The position numbers and the translations under genes were made by a program. The notes beneath the pieces were generated by a model, which was not told the origin of the DNA, did not search any database, and was given only the letters and a program-made list of their open reading frames with translations. From NCBI RefSeq assembly GCF_900102425.1, contig NZ_FNBT01000002.1:310001-374000 (forward strand): a stretch of DNA of 64,000 nt, written 5' to 3'. This DNA is from Blastococcus aurantiacus (lineage in GTDB: Bacteria; Actinomycetota; Actinomycetes; Mycobacteriales; Geodermatophilaceae). Below, in pieces: positions 55,557 to 64,000 of this stretch; positions within the stretch are counted from its first letter, which is position 1; each line of letters opens with the position of its first letter.

Positions 55557-56425
55557 CCGACGACCCGTTCACCGCCCACCGCAGCCTGCTCTTCACCGTC
55601 GCCTACGAGATGCTCGGCTCGGCAGCCGACGCGGACGACACGGTGCAGGAGACCTGGCTGCGGTGGGCGGACGTCGACCGGGCGACGGTGCGGGACCCGC
55701 GGGCCTACCTGGTGCGCATGGTCACGCGACAGGCGCTCAACCGATTGCGCACGGTGTCCCGCAGACGCGAGGACTACGTGGGCGAGTGGCTGCCGGAGCC
55801 GCTGCTGACCAGCCCCGACGTCGCCGACGACGTCGAGCTGGCCGAGAGCGTCTCGATCGCGATGCTCACGGTGCTCGAGACGCTGGGCCCGACCGAGCGG
55901 GCCGTCCTCGTGCTGCACGAGGTGTTCGTCGTGCCCTACGACGAGATCGCCGCGGCAGTGGGCAAGTCGTCGGCGGCGGTACGGCAGATCGCGCACCGGG
56001 CGCGCGAGCACGTGGCCGCGCGGCGACCCCGCATGACGGTGAGCCGTGAGGAGCAGCAGCGGGTCGTGGACCGTTTCCTGACCGCCCTCACCGCGGGCGA
56101 CCTGCAGGGGCTGCTGGACGTGCTGGCCCCGGACGTCGTCGTCGTCGCGGACGGCGGCGGCCTGGCGCCGGCGGCGCTGCGTCCCTTCCGCGGCCGGGCG
56201 AGGGTGGCCAACGCCCTCTCCCGCTTCACCGCGTTCGTACCGGCCACGCCGCCGATGACGACTGCGCTGATCAACGGCGCGGTGGCCGCACGGCTGGATC
56301 CGGGCGGCGAGTTCGACACCGCCATCACCTTCGTGATCGAGGACGGCCTGATCTCCCAGATGCACGCGATCCGCAACCCGCAGAAACTCGGCCGGCTCGA
56401 CACCGTCGCCGAACTCCGGCGCTGA
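55553..56425 (+). CDS. ECF41 family RNA polymerase sigma factor (SigJ type)
   Basis: 290 residues from ATG 55553, overlapping the CMD stop in ATGA. Sigma region 2 (FTVAYEMLGSAADADDTVQE) and region 4 (LVLHEVFVVPYDEIAAAVGK) are followed by a fused SnoaL-like C-terminal domain. The ECF41 signatures are all present: WLPEP in the linker (near residue 79), DGGG (near residue 200) and NPQKL (near residue 275). The C-terminal domain both activates and inhibits the sigma, so no anti-sigma gene is expected. Confidence 0.93.
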   Translation: MTDDPFTAHRSLLFTVAYEMLGSAADADDTVQETWLRWADVDRATVRDPRAYLVRMVTRQALNRLRTVSRRREDYVGEWLPEPLLTSPDVADDVELAESVSIAMLTVLETLGPTERAVLVLHEVFVVPYDEIAAAVGKSSAAVRQIAHRAREHVAARRPRMTVSREEQQRVVDRFLTALTAGDLQGLLDVLAPDVVVVADGGGLAPAALRPFRGRARVANALSRFTAFVPATPPMTTALINGAVAARLDPGGEFDTAITFVIEDGLISQMHAIRNPQKLGRLDTVAELRR

Positions 56426-56614
56426 CGCCGGGGCGGACGGCGACCACTGCCCGACCGACCCCGCCTCCACGGCTCGGCTGCCTGGCCACGCCATACTCTC
56501 CGCGTCGCCCAGCGGGGTGACCTGTCCGGCGGGCCACGGGGGCGTGCCGCCGGAGGAACGGTCGTCGGAGCGCGGGCTCCACCTGCGGACGCCCCCCCGG
56601 AGGCGAGGGCGACC

Positions 56615-57499
56615 GTGCGCAGTCCTGTTCCCACCGACGGCCGCCGCGCGTTCCTGCTGCTGGCCGCCGCGGGGCTGGCGTCCGCCTGCGCACCCTCGGC
56701 CGCGCCGCCGCACGAACGGGCACAGGCGCCGACCCGCACTCCGGCCGCCCCCACCGCCAGTGCGCCTCCGGTCCCGCCGGTCACCGCTCCCGCCGGCCCG
56801 ACGCGGGAGGACGTCGTCGCGCGGTACGCCGGCGTGGCGCCAGCGGCGTTCGGGCTCGACGTGCCGGGCGTGGTGAACCGGCTCCCTACGCGGGAGCGCG
56901 TCGTCGCGCTGACCTTCGACGCGTGCGGCGGCGCGCGGGGCAGCGGCTACGACGCCGCGCTGATCGACACCCTGCGGGCGTCGGGGACGCCGGCCACGCT
57001 CTTCCTGAACCAGCGCTGGATCCTCGCCCACCCCGACCGCGCCGCGGAGCTGGCGGCCGACCCGCTGTTCGAGCTGGCCAACCACGGCACGACCCACCTG
57101 CCGCTGTCGGTGCGCGGAGCCGCGGCCTACGGGATCCCTGGGACGAGCGACCCGGGTGCGGTGTTCGACGAGATCTCCGGCAACCGGCGGGCGCTGACCG
57201 AGCTGACCGGCGCCCCTCCGCGGTTCTTCCGGTCGGGGACGGCGCACTACGACGACGTCGCCGTCCGGATCGCCGGGGACATCGGTGAGACGGTGGTGAA
57301 CTTCGACGTCAACGGCGACGCCGGTGCGACGTTCGGCCCGCGGCAGGTGACCGCCGCCCTCTGCACCGCGACGCCCGGGTCGATCGTCATCGGCCACCTG
57401 AACCAGCCCGGCGGCGGCACCGCCGCCGGTGTGGCGGCCGCCCTGCCCCGGCTGGCAGCGGACGGATTCCGCTTCGCACGGCTGTCGGAGCACCGCTAG
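56615..57499 (+). CDS. Polysaccharide deacetylase lipoprotein
   Basis: 294 residues from GTG 56615. The signal combines twin arginines (DGRRAFLLL) with a lipobox LASAC, Cys at residue 25. The NodB-type catalytic domain has ALTFDACGGARGSGYD (metal Asp) and NHGTTHLPLS (HxxxH type), with FFRSGTAHYDD and a C-terminal IVIGHLNQPGGG. It likely removes acetyl groups from cell-envelope polysaccharide. Standalone gene. Confidence 0.88.
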   Translation: MRSPVPTDGRRAFLLLAAAGLASACAPSAAPPHERAQAPTRTPAAPTASAPPVPPVTAPAGPTREDVVARYAGVAPAAFGLDVPGVVNRLPTRERVVALTFDACGGARGSGYDAALIDTLRASGTPATLFLNQRWILAHPDRAAELAADPLFELANHGTTHLPLSVRGAAAYGIPGTSDPGAVFDEISGNRRALTELTGAPPRFFRSGTAHYDDVAVRIAGDIGETVVNFDVNGDAGATFGPRQVTAALCTATPGSIVIGHLNQPGGGTAAGVAAALPRLAADGFRFARLSEHR

Positions 57500-57643
57500 C
57501 GGACAGCCGCTCCTCCGGCCGGCCCGCCGGCGAGAAGTGCTGATCTGGACAAGCAGGCGAGGATGTGACCGCACGGTCCCGCTCGGCGCCGTGCAGTGCG
57601 CGCACCTCGCCTCATACCTGACGCTGCCAGGAGGACCGAGACC

Positions 57644-59332
57644 GTGACCGGTTACGTGCTGCGCCGCTCCCTGCTGTCCCTCATGGCTCTCACCACCCTG
57701 CTCGCGGGGGCCGGCGCCCTGCTCCTCGTGTGGGGCGCGCCGCTCTGGCTGCCGGTCGTGCTGGCCGTGGTGGTCGTCGGCGCGCAGTGGGCGCTCTCGC
57801 CCTACCTGATCAGCTGGTTGATCCCGGCGTTCGAGCTCCCACGGAAGACGGGCCGGTACGACACCTTCGAGTACGACGTCAGGGACTATCCGAGGGCCCG
57901 GCTGCTCGCCGAGATGGTGGAGCGGCGCTGCCTCGAGGCCGGGGTCGAGCCGGTCCGGCTCGGCATCGTGGACGACGGCACCCCCAACGCCTTCACCTTC
58001 GGGCACACCCGGGGCAACGCCCGCATCTACGTCACCCGCGGCCTCCTCGACCGGCTCGACGAGCGCGAGCTCGACGCAGTGGTCAGCCACGAGGTGGGGC
58101 ACGTGCGGCAGAACGACGTCGTCGTCATGGCGATCGCCGCGACGGTGCCGATCGTCCTGTACTACGCCTACCTCGCGCTCCGGGACAGCCGGCAGCAGGC
58201 CACCGTCGTCCCGGCCCTGGTCAGCTTCGTCGGCTATCTGCTGTCGCAGCTGGTGGTGCTGGCGCTCAGCCGGGCACGGGAGCTGGGCGCGGACCACTAC
58301 AGCTGCCGCGTCACCGGTGACGGCGACGCGCTCTGCAGCGCACTGGTCTCCATCGGCTACGGCATGGGGAAGGTGGACGCCGCACGTGCGTCCCGCATCA
58401 CCGCCGCGCGCGCGGGCAAGGACAAGGACCTCCAGCGGGCCGCAGCCAAGGAGGAGCGCCGCGCCTCCCGGCTGCGCGCGGCCGGGGTGCTCGGCATCGC
58501 GGACGTCGGCCAGGGCGCAACGGTGCTCGCCGCCACCGAGCGCGGTCTGGAGCCGACCGAGGTCATCGGAGCGCTGCGCTGGGACACCTGCACCCCGTGG
58601 GCCCGGTTCAGCCAGCTCTTCTCCACCCACCCCCTCGTGGTGCGACGCATCGCTGCCCTCGAGGACAGCGGCCTTCCCGGGTCGCCGCAGCGCTGGAGTG
58701 CGCGGGAGGTCGCCACCACCTGCTCCGGTCCCGATCTCGACCGGGCACGGCGGCGCTTCGTCCCGGAGGCGGTGGCCCGGTACGCACCGTTCGTGGCCCT
58801 GGCCGTGTTCCTCGTCGCCTGGTCCTGGGACGACGGCGTGTTGATGGCGCAGGCCGCCACCCTCGGGGGGCTCGCGCTGGTCGTCCGCACCGCGCTGCAG
58901 CGGCCGCTCCGGAGCCCGGAACCGACCGAGCGGATCGCCTCGCTGCTGCCCCGCTTGGATGCGAACCCGGCCAGCGGCATCCCGGTCGAGGTCCGTGGCC
59001 AGGTGACCGGCCGCGGGATGCCCGGCTACGTGCTCTCGCCCGACCTGGTCGTGCAGGACGACTCGGGCTTCGTGCCCGTGCTCTACCAGCAGCCCTGGCC
59101 GTTCGCGCGCAGCATCTTCGGCCTGCTCCGCGTGCCCGACCTCCTCGAGCAGGAGGTCGTCGTCCGCGGCTGGTACCGCCGCACGCCGGCTCCCGTCCTC
59201 GAGCTCCGCGAGCTGGTGCCCGCCCGGGGAGGGCGGGTCCGCGGCTTCGCGTGGGTCGCCGCCTACGCCCTGTCGCTCGGCATCACGCTGGCCGGCGGCG
59301 TCGCATGGTGGCTGCTGACGCTCCCCGGCTGA
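57644..59332 (+). CDS. M48 family metallopeptidase (HtpX-like membrane protease)
   Basis: 562 residues from GTG 57644 with AGGAGG upstream. Two N-terminal membrane segments, then the zinc motif SHEVGHVRQND (near residue 151) and third ligand in RARELGADHYSC. Two further segments (AIAATVPIVLYYAYLAL and the one ending LSQLVVLALS) flank the site. The C-terminal 200 residues carry extra membrane segments and an OB-like domain (PVEVRGQVTGRGMPGYVLSP). Related to HtpX quality-control proteases but longer. Confidence 0.88.
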   Translation: MTGYVLRRSLLSLMALTTLLAGAGALLLVWGAPLWLPVVLAVVVVGAQWALSPYLISWLIPAFELPRKTGRYDTFEYDVRDYPRARLLAEMVERRCLEAGVEPVRLGIVDDGTPNAFTFGHTRGNARIYVTRGLLDRLDERELDAVVSHEVGHVRQNDVVVMAIAATVPIVLYYAYLALRDSRQQATVVPALVSFVGYLLSQLVVLALSRARELGADHYSCRVTGDGDALCSALVSIGYGMGKVDAARASRITAARAGKDKDLQRAAAKEERRASRLRAAGVLGIADVGQGATVLAATERGLEPTEVIGALRWDTCTPWARFSQLFSTHPLVVRRIAALEDSGLPGSPQRWSAREVATTCSGPDLDRARRRFVPEAVARYAPFVALAVFLVAWSWDDGVLMAQAATLGGLALVVRTALQRPLRSPEPTERIASLLPRLDANPASGIPVEVRGQVTGRGMPGYVLSPDLVVQDDSGFVPVLYQQPWPFARSIFGLLRVPDLLEQEVVVRGWYRRTPAPVLELRELVPARGGRVRGFAWVAAYALSLGITLAGGVAWWLLTLPG

Positions 59333-59480
59333 GTGGCCGCAGCCTGCCGAGGGCGCTCCACGGCCCTGGAACCCACTGTTGGCGGCGCCCTTCCCTGCTG
59401 TGTGCGCGGCGCTCGCCCCCGGGTCATGTCGCGGCCGGAGCCTCGTGGTGCCCGAACGCCGACCGTCCCAGGAGGAAGCC

Positions 59481-59978
59481 ATGACCACGCCCTCGGCCAC
59501 GAACCCCAAGGCCACCGACACCGCCGCGGCGAAGCGCACCGCGGACGTCTCCCCGCAGCCCGCGACCGGCGGTCCCGACGAGATGGAGGAGCTCGCGCGC
59601 ACCCGCGACGAGGCGGAGGACCGCGCCCGCGAGCTGCTGGCCGCACAGGTCCTGCAGGAGTCGCGCAACGGGTCGCACGACGAGCGGGCCCGCCAGCTCG
59701 TCCTCGCCGTCCGCCGCGACCTGCTCGTGGAGCTGCGCGAGCAGGAGCAGGAGCAGGCCCGGCGGCAGCTCGCCTCGGCCGCCGACAGCAGCGAGGATGC
59801 CGTCGAGGGCCTCGTGCAGGGCGTGACGACGATCGTGCGCAGCCTCGTGCCGGCCGTGCTCGTGCGTCCGGAGGAGGTCATCGAGACCACCTACGCACTG
59901 GCCGACCAGAGTCTCCGCGTGACCCGCCGGCTGGCGCTGGTGCTCACCCAGAGCGTGCGCAGCCTCGTCACGGCCTGA
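59481..59978 (+). CDS. Hypothetical charged helical protein
   Basis: 165 residues from ATG 59481, with GGAGGAAG at ideal spacing. The first 35 residues are disordered and Thr/Ala/Pro-rich. Then a long charged helix (EELARTRDEAEDRARELLAA to LLVELREQEQEQARRQL), probably coiled coil, and an amphipathic C-terminal half (VTTIVRSLVPAVLVRPEEVI). I do not recognise the family. Monocistronic. Confidence 0.7.
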   Translation: MTTPSATNPKATDTAAAKRTADVSPQPATGGPDEMEELARTRDEAEDRARELLAAQVLQESRNGSHDERARQLVLAVRRDLLVELREQEQEQARRQLASAADSSEDAVEGLVQGVTTIVRSLVPAVLVRPEEVIETTYALADQSLRVTRRLALVLTQSVRSLVTA

Positions 59979-60119
59979 CGCACCGGACGCACGCGGGTGG
60001 CCGTCGGAGCAGGTGTTCGGCGGTCACCCGCCCCGCGGTGATCCCGTCGGACCCATGACCGATGAGTTCCCGCCGGCGGGAGGTCTTCTCTGGGACCGCT
60101 TCCACGAGAGGACGCCGAG

Positions 60120-60689
60120 ATGGACACCGCCCAGTCCCCCGCCGAGGAGTACCGCGAGATCGGCGGCCGCTTCACCCGCCTGGTCGAGGGGGTCCGCGAC
60201 GCCGCGACCTGGGACCGGCCCGCCCCGGTCGCCGGCTGGAGCGCACGCGACGTCGTCCGGCACCTGGTCGAGTGGTTCCCAGGCTTCCTGCACGCGGGCG
60301 CCGGTGTCGAGCTGCCCACCGGGCCGCCGGTCGACGACGACCCGGTGGCCGCCTGGCGGACCTTCAGCGCAGGGGTGCAGGCGCTGCTCGACGACCCGGC
60401 GTCCGCCGACCTCGTGGTCCGCAATCCGCACATCGGCGACGTGCCGCTGCCGCGCGCGGTGTCGCAGTTCTTCACCGCCGACGTCTTTCTGCACTCCTGG
60501 GACCTGGCCCGCGCCACCGGGCAGGACGAGACGCTCGATCCCGAACGCTGCGCGGCGATGCTCGAGGGCATGGAGCCGATGGACGAGCTCCTGCGGTCCA
60601 GCGGTCAGTACGGGCCCCGGGTGCCGGTGCCTGCGGACGCCGACCCGCAGACCCGGCTGCTCGCCTTCATCGGCCGCGATCCCCGCTGA
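60120..60689 (+). CDS. TIGR03086 family metal-binding protein (DinB/MDMPI fold)
   Basis: 189 residues from ATG 60120 with ribosome-binding GAGAGGACG. The N-terminal four-helix region has GWSARDVVRHLVEWFPG, with the typical metal-ligand histidine, and VFLHSWDLARATGQ carrying a second. This fits the mycothiol-dependent maleylpyruvate isomerase superfamily (TIGR03086). Enzyme activity unknown. Consistent with a mycothiol-making host. Confidence 0.88.
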   Translation: MDTAQSPAEEYREIGGRFTRLVEGVRDAATWDRPAPVAGWSARDVVRHLVEWFPGFLHAGAGVELPTGPPVDDDPVAAWRTFSAGVQALLDDPASADLVVRNPHIGDVPLPRAVSQFFTADVFLHSWDLARATGQDETLDPERCAAMLEGMEPMDELLRSSGQYGPRVPVPADADPQTRLLAFIGRDPR

Positions 60690-60733
60690 CCTCCCGCCAC
60701 CGCGGCGCCCCCCGCGTGGCTAGCGTGCCGGGG

Positions 60734-61690
60734 GTGGACAGCCGTGACGGCTCGCGCGACTGGGTGAGGTCCGTGCCGAGCGTCGCCACCGTGAGCCGCC
60801 TCGTCGAGTCCGAGTACCGGGTTGCCGTCACCGGAGCCGTCCTGGTGCGGTCGTCCACCAACGACGTCTACCGGGTGGATACCGCGGTGCGCTCTTATGC
60901 CGTGAAGGTCTACGGGGCAGGCCGGTGGACGCCCGACGAGGTGCGCTGGGAACAGCAGCTGGCGCGACACCTCACCGACTCCGGGTTCCCGATCGCCGCC
61001 GACGTGCCGTTGGCCGACGGCGACACCGTCGGGATCCTGTCCGCGCCCGAGGGAGAACGCCCCGTTGCCATGGCGGAGTGGATGCCTGGCGAGAAGCCAC
61101 AGCCGCCGGGGACCGACGCCCTCTACCGGGATCTCGGGAGATCGCTGGCACAATTCCATGTCGCTGCCGACCACTTCCGCAGCAGCCGTCCGCGTCGCAC
61201 CGTCCGCACGGCTTCCGAAGTCCGCGAGGTGAGCGATGTACTGGACACCGACTCCCCTCGCCGGCGTCTAATCGAGGGTGCCGCCGCCGAGGCGCAGCGG
61301 CAACTCACCCGGCTCGCCGACCAGGGCTTGCACTGGGGGATCCGACATGGCGACGCCTCGCTGGACAACATCCATGTCAGCGACTCGGGACTGCACTTCT
61401 ACGACCTGGATCTCGCCGGGCCGGGTTGGCAGGTCGAGGACCTCACCCCGGCTTTGTCGACCGGCTTCGCCGATGCCTTCCTGGCCGGCTACACCGCCGT
61501 CCGACCGCTCCCATCGGTCGAGCTGGAGGCGCTGCCCTGGCTGCGCATCATGAACTGCCTCCAGAACCTCCACTTCCATCTCGTCCGCAGGCCGGCGTCG
61601 GAGGGCACCGCATCGCTGGCCGAGGGCTGGGTCGAGGCAGGCTTCGAGGCCCTTGCTGCCACCGCTGGTCCACTCGGGCTCGACATCTGA
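60734..61690 (+). CDS. Aminoglycoside phosphotransferase (APH) family kinase
   Basis: 318 residues from GTG 60734. Kinase-like fold: AVKVYGAGRW for the ATP lysine, IRHGDASLDNIHVSD for the Brenner-type catalytic loop, and HFYDLDLAGPGWQVEDL for the metal-binding Asp. C-terminal helices include YTAVRPLPSVELEALPWL. APH family members phosphorylate small molecules such as aminoglycosides, choline or homoserine. Nothing nearby fixes the substrate. Resistance should not be assumed. Base use is somewhat less GC-rich than upstream genes. Confidence 0.85.
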   Translation: MDSRDGSRDWVRSVPSVATVSRLVESEYRVAVTGAVLVRSSTNDVYRVDTAVRSYAVKVYGAGRWTPDEVRWEQQLARHLTDSGFPIAADVPLADGDTVGILSAPEGERPVAMAEWMPGEKPQPPGTDALYRDLGRSLAQFHVAADHFRSSRPRRTVRTASEVREVSDVLDTDSPRRRLIEGAAAEAQRQLTRLADQGLHWGIRHGDASLDNIHVSDSGLHFYDLDLAGPGWQVEDLTPALSTGFADAFLAGYTAVRPLPSVELEALPWLRIMNCLQNLHFHLVRRPASEGTASLAEGWVEAGFEALAATAGPLGLDI

Positions 61691-61840
61691 GGCCACGACG
61701 CTGACGTGTGGTGGCTCCGCTGAGAGACGGTCTCCGACCTGCACTGCTACCGCTGGGCCTTCATGGAGGGCCGCGGGCGAAACCGAACGTTGTGCGGACA
61801 ATCTGCGGACTCGATGCGGACTGGGCTCTGGATGTGCGGG

Positions 61841-62058
61841 TCGACCCTGGCACGTCGACGCGGCGCACGCTCAGCTACGAGACTTCCTCCGGAATCTGCT
61901 CGTCGAGGGCGCGGCGGCGGGTGAGGCGCGTTGACGTGCCACTGGACGAGCTCGCCGAGTCCGGGCTCAGCGCACTGTCGGCGGCCGGGAGCCTGACCTC
62001 GCAGGCGGTGCACCGGCTGGTCGCCGTGACGCTTGCCGGACTGCGCCCCTCCAACTGA
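61841..62058 (+). pseudogene. Frameshifted C-terminal remnant of a TetR-family regulator
   Basis: One frame gives AQLRDFLRNLLVEGAAAGEA and stops at TGA 61932-61934. The frame one base over continues DVPLDELAESGLSALSAAGS then AVHRLVAVTLAGLRPSN to 62058. Joined by removing one T at 61931-61932, they read as the ligand-domain end of a TetR regulator. No N-terminal helix-turn-helix was found upstream. The left boundary is approximate. Confidence 0.6.
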
Positions 62059-62140
62059 CTCGCGCACCCACTCCCCACCCGCCACCAGCGGGACGACCGG
62101 TTGACCCACCGCCGATCGATCGCCTCCACCCCTGGCGGGC

Positions 62141-62157
62141 ATACCCCAGGGGGGTAC
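62141..62157 (+). promoter_or_regulatory. CsoR-type metal operator ahead of the P-type ATPase
   Basis: ATACCCCAGGGGGGTAC contains TACCCC-N3-GGGGTA, matching the GC-rich pseudopalindrome bound by copper-sensing CsoR repressors. It lies 44 bp upstream of the ATPase start codon. No csoR gene is in the window, so the repressor would act in trans. Confidence 0.65.
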
Positions 62158-62200
62158 GGTGCTAGGTACGGCAGGAAAGCCGGACCGAGGAGGAGTGGTC

Positions 62201-64000
62201 ATGCCAGCTCAACAGCGGACGGCCGTGCTCGAGGTCGCCGGAGTGCACTGGGCGTCAGAGAAGTCGACGGTTGAGCGGCTGCTCGGTCGCCGGCCAGGCG
62301 TGCTCGCAGTGGACGCCAACCCAGTCGGGCAGACGGCCACCGTCAGCTACGACCCGACGCAGACCTCGGTGACCGAGCTGGCTGCGTGGGTGCGCGAGTG
62401 CGGCTACCACTGTGCCGGGCAGTCGGTTCCCCAGCACGTGTGCGACCCCGCGGCAGAGCCGAGTCGAGCACATGACCGGCAGGACCGGCAAGACGCCGAG
62501 GCGGAGGCCTCCGACGCGGACCCCGGTCACGACGGTCACGACGCAGGCGGCCAGGTCGCAATGACCGCGCAGGACGCGATGGGTCACGGCGGGCACCACG
62601 GCTCGATGTCGATGGCCGACATGGCCCGCGACATGCGCAACCGGTTCCTGGTCGCAGCGGTGCTCTCGGTGCCCATCCTGCTGTGGTCACCGATCGGGCG
62701 GGACGTGCTCGGCTTCGACACCGCCGCCCCGTTCGGGCTGCGTGACGACGTCTTCTCGCTGGCGCTGAGCCTGCCGGTCATCTTCTGGTCGGCCTGGATT
62801 TTCTTCGACGGTGCCTACCGTGCGCTCAAGGCCCGCACCCTGGACATGATGGTGCTCGTCGCCGTGGCCATCGGGGCTGGCTGGGGCTACAGCGTGGTCA
62901 TCACCTTCACCGGCGGTGGCGAGGTGTTCTACGAGGCCGCGACCGTGCTGACCGCATTCGTGCTGCTCGGCCACTGGTTCGAGATGCGCGCCCGCGGCGG
63001 GGCGAACGACGCCATCCGCACCCTGCTCGAGCTGGCGCCGCCGCGCGCGGTGGTCCTCCGCGACGGCCAGCCGGTCGAGGTGCCCACCGCCGAGGTGGTC
63101 GTCGGTGACCTGCTGCTGGTCCGCCCCGGTGCGAAGGTGCCCGTCGACGGAGTCGTGGAAGACGGCGAGTCCGAGGTCGACGAGTCGATGGTGACCGGCG
63201 AAAGCCTGCCGGTGCCCAAGGCATCGGGCGGCCAGGTCATCGGCGCGTCGGTCAACACGACCGGCACGCTGCGGGTGCGGGCGACGAAAGTCGGCTCGGA
63301 CACAGCGCTGGCGCAGATCGTCGCCCTGGTCCAGCAGGCGCAGGCGTCCAAGGCGCCCGGGCAGCGACTGGCCGACCGGGCCGCGTTCTGGCTGGTCCTG
63401 GTCGCGCTCATCGGCGGCGCCCTGACGCTGGCGGTGTGGCTGGCCGTCGGGGCGTCGCTGGCGACCGCCATGCTGTTCGCGGTGACGGTCGTGGTCATCA
63501 CCTGCCCCGACGCCCTAGGCCTGGCCACCCCGACCGCCATCATGGTCGGCACCGGCCTGGGCGCCCAGCGCGGTGTGCTCTTCAAGAGCGCGACCGCGCT
63601 GGAGACCGCCGCGCACATCGCCACGGTGGCCTTCGACAAGACCGGCACCCTGACAAAGGGCGAGCCGGAGGTCACCGACGTCATCGTCGACGGAAGCGCC
63701 GTAGGCCTGGACGAGGACACCGTGCTGGCGCTGGCCGCCGCCGTGGAGCGGGAGTCCGAGCACCCTCTGGCCGCTGCGGTCGCCGCCTACGCCGCAGACC
63801 GCGCAGCGCCGGTGCTGCCCGCGACCGGGTTCCACAACGTGCCCGGACACGGAGCCATCGCACAGGTCGACGGCCGGACCGTCGCCGTGGGCAACGCCAA
63901 GCTGCTGGCCGCCGAAGGTGTCGACCTCGGGCGGCTGGGCCCCCGTCGGGACCAACTGGCCGCCGGCGGGCGTACCGCGGTGCTCGTCGCCATCGACGGG
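62201..64000 (+). CDS. Heavy-metal P1B-type ATPase with CPD motif, partial
   Basis: First 600 residues from ATG 62201 (GGAGGAG upstream); the C-terminus is beyond the window. Residues 8-70 form a heavy-metal-associated domain in which CxxC is replaced ([13 protein letters not shown]). A His/Met/Asp-rich region spans about 105-150 ([24 protein letters not shown]). The ATPase core has VTGESLP, phosphorylation site [11 protein letters not shown] (Asp479) and SEHPLAAAV. The membrane motif is [10 protein letters not shown] (Cys435) instead of CPC. The upstream CsoR-type box suggests copper, but the CPD motif leaves the metal open. Codons such as TCA, CAA and GTT near the start differ from neighbours. 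Confidence 0.88.
   Translation, partial: MPAQQRTAVLEVAGVHWASEKSTVERLLGRRPGVLAVDANPVGQTATVSYDPTQTSVTELAAWVRECGYHCAGQSVPQHVCDPAAEPSRAHDRQDRQDAEAEASDADPGHDGHDAGGQVAMTAQDAMGHGGHHGSMSMADMARDMRNRFLVAAVLSVPILLWSPIGRDVLGFDTAAPFGLRDDVFSLALSLPVIFWSAWIFFDGAYRALKARTLDMMVLVAVAIGAGWGYSVVITFTGGGEVFYEAATVLTAFVLLGHWFEMRARGGANDAIRTLLELAPPRAVVLRDGQPVEVPTAEVVVGDLLLVRPGAKVPVDGVVEDGESEVDESMVTGESLPVPKASGGQVIGASVNTTGTLRVRATKVGSDTALAQIVALVQQAQASKAPGQRLADRAAFWLVLVALIGGALTLAVWLAVGASLATAMLFAVTVVVITCPDALGLATPTAIMVGTGLGAQRGVLFKSATALETAAHIATVAFDKTGTLTKGEPEVTDVIVDGSAVGLDEDTVLALAAAVERESEHPLAAAVAAYAADRAAPVLPATGFHNVPGHGAIAQVDGRTVAVGNAKLLAAEGVDLGRLGPRRDQLAAGGRTAVLVAIDG

Larger units (their letters stand above)
61691..62200 (+). 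other. Intergenic stretch with TetR relic and metal operator
   Basis: 510 bp between the kinase gene and the P-type ATPase gene contain no intact gene. They hold the TetR-like relic (61841-62058) and a CsoR-type operator (62141-62157). The first 150 bp show nothing recognisable. Confidence 0.6.

Noticed and set aside
55220-59890. A 1556-codon open frame on the minus strand
   Set aside because: It lies antisense to five well-supported plus-strand genes (CMD, ECF41, deacetylase, M48, helical protein), is rich in Arg/Gly/Asp/His, and shows no domain. It is the usual third-position GC shadow.
60734-61690. Aminoglycoside resistance gene
   Set aside because: The APH fold is shared by many metabolic kinases; nothing in sequence or context points to antibiotic substrates.

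Overview
The window is very GC-rich DNA with GTG starts, 4-bp ATGA/GTGA gene overlaps and densely packed short operons. It encodes a mycothiol enzyme (MshB), a 7Fe ferredoxin, an actinobacterial ferredoxin-type sulfite reductase with a cysteine-type leader peptide, a LAxTG sortase substrate and an ECF41 sigma factor. Together these point to an actinomycete. The style, including a recurrent CCGCGG palindrome repeat, suggests Geodermatophilaceae (Blastococcus/Modestobacter/Geodermatophilus), but that placement is inference.

Layout. 1-5.1 kb: the start of a UvrA-like ABC protein (cut by the left edge), an AraC regulator with a VOC protein, a degenerate GGDEF protein, dapC, fdxA and a GNAT enzyme. 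5.1-12.2 kb: one minus-strand array containing a complete peptide-type ABC importer (binding protein, two permeases, two ATPases), followed by mshB and a small membrane protein. 12.2-22.5 kb: csbD, a DUF559 protein, a SRPBCC-NUDIX fusion, an assimilatory sulfur operon (Rrf2 regulator, leader peptide, sulfite reductase, zinc-ribbon protein, APS reductase, then a pterin dehydratase), PhoX phosphatase, a HipA-like/DUF3037 pair, TrmO and an SDR remnant. 22.5-31.1 kb: a serine hydrolase, an ABC exporter, an FNT channel, an inositol-phosphatase-like protein, an aldehyde dehydrogenase and a molybdopterin/flavin oxidoreductase pair. 31.2-34.9 kb: sdhCAB. 34.9-40 kb: two divergent membrane GGDEF-EAL proteins. 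40-46 kb: mixed housekeeping genes including SelO. 46-50.6 kb: tandem paralogous acyltransferase-SGNH proteins. 50.6-61.7 kb: a lipoprotein, an SQR-like flavoprotein, a wall-anchored beta-helix protein, the CMD/ECF41 operon, a polysaccharide deacetylase, an M48 protease and small proteins. 61.7-64 kb: a frameshifted TetR remnant, a CsoR-type operator and an unusual heavy-metal P-type ATPase that runs off the right edge.

Most notable observations. (1) A tandem palindromic repeat with an exact 23-bp period occurs as three clusters, each placed 2-10 bp beyond the stop codon of a minus-strand gene. (2) An ECF41 sigma operon carries a near-consensus autoregulatory promoter. (3) A cysteine-type leader peptide precedes sulfite reductase. 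(4) Similar 18-bp palindromes lie upstream of fdxA and of sdhCAB, both iron-sulfur loci. (5) The P1B ATPase has CPD instead of CPC and has lost the CxxC of its metal-binding domain. (6) Several proteins are degenerate or fused: GAAEF for GGDEF, DPING for DPIDG, and SRPBCC-NUDIX. No CRISPR array, tRNA, rRNA, prophage or complete insertion sequence was seen.
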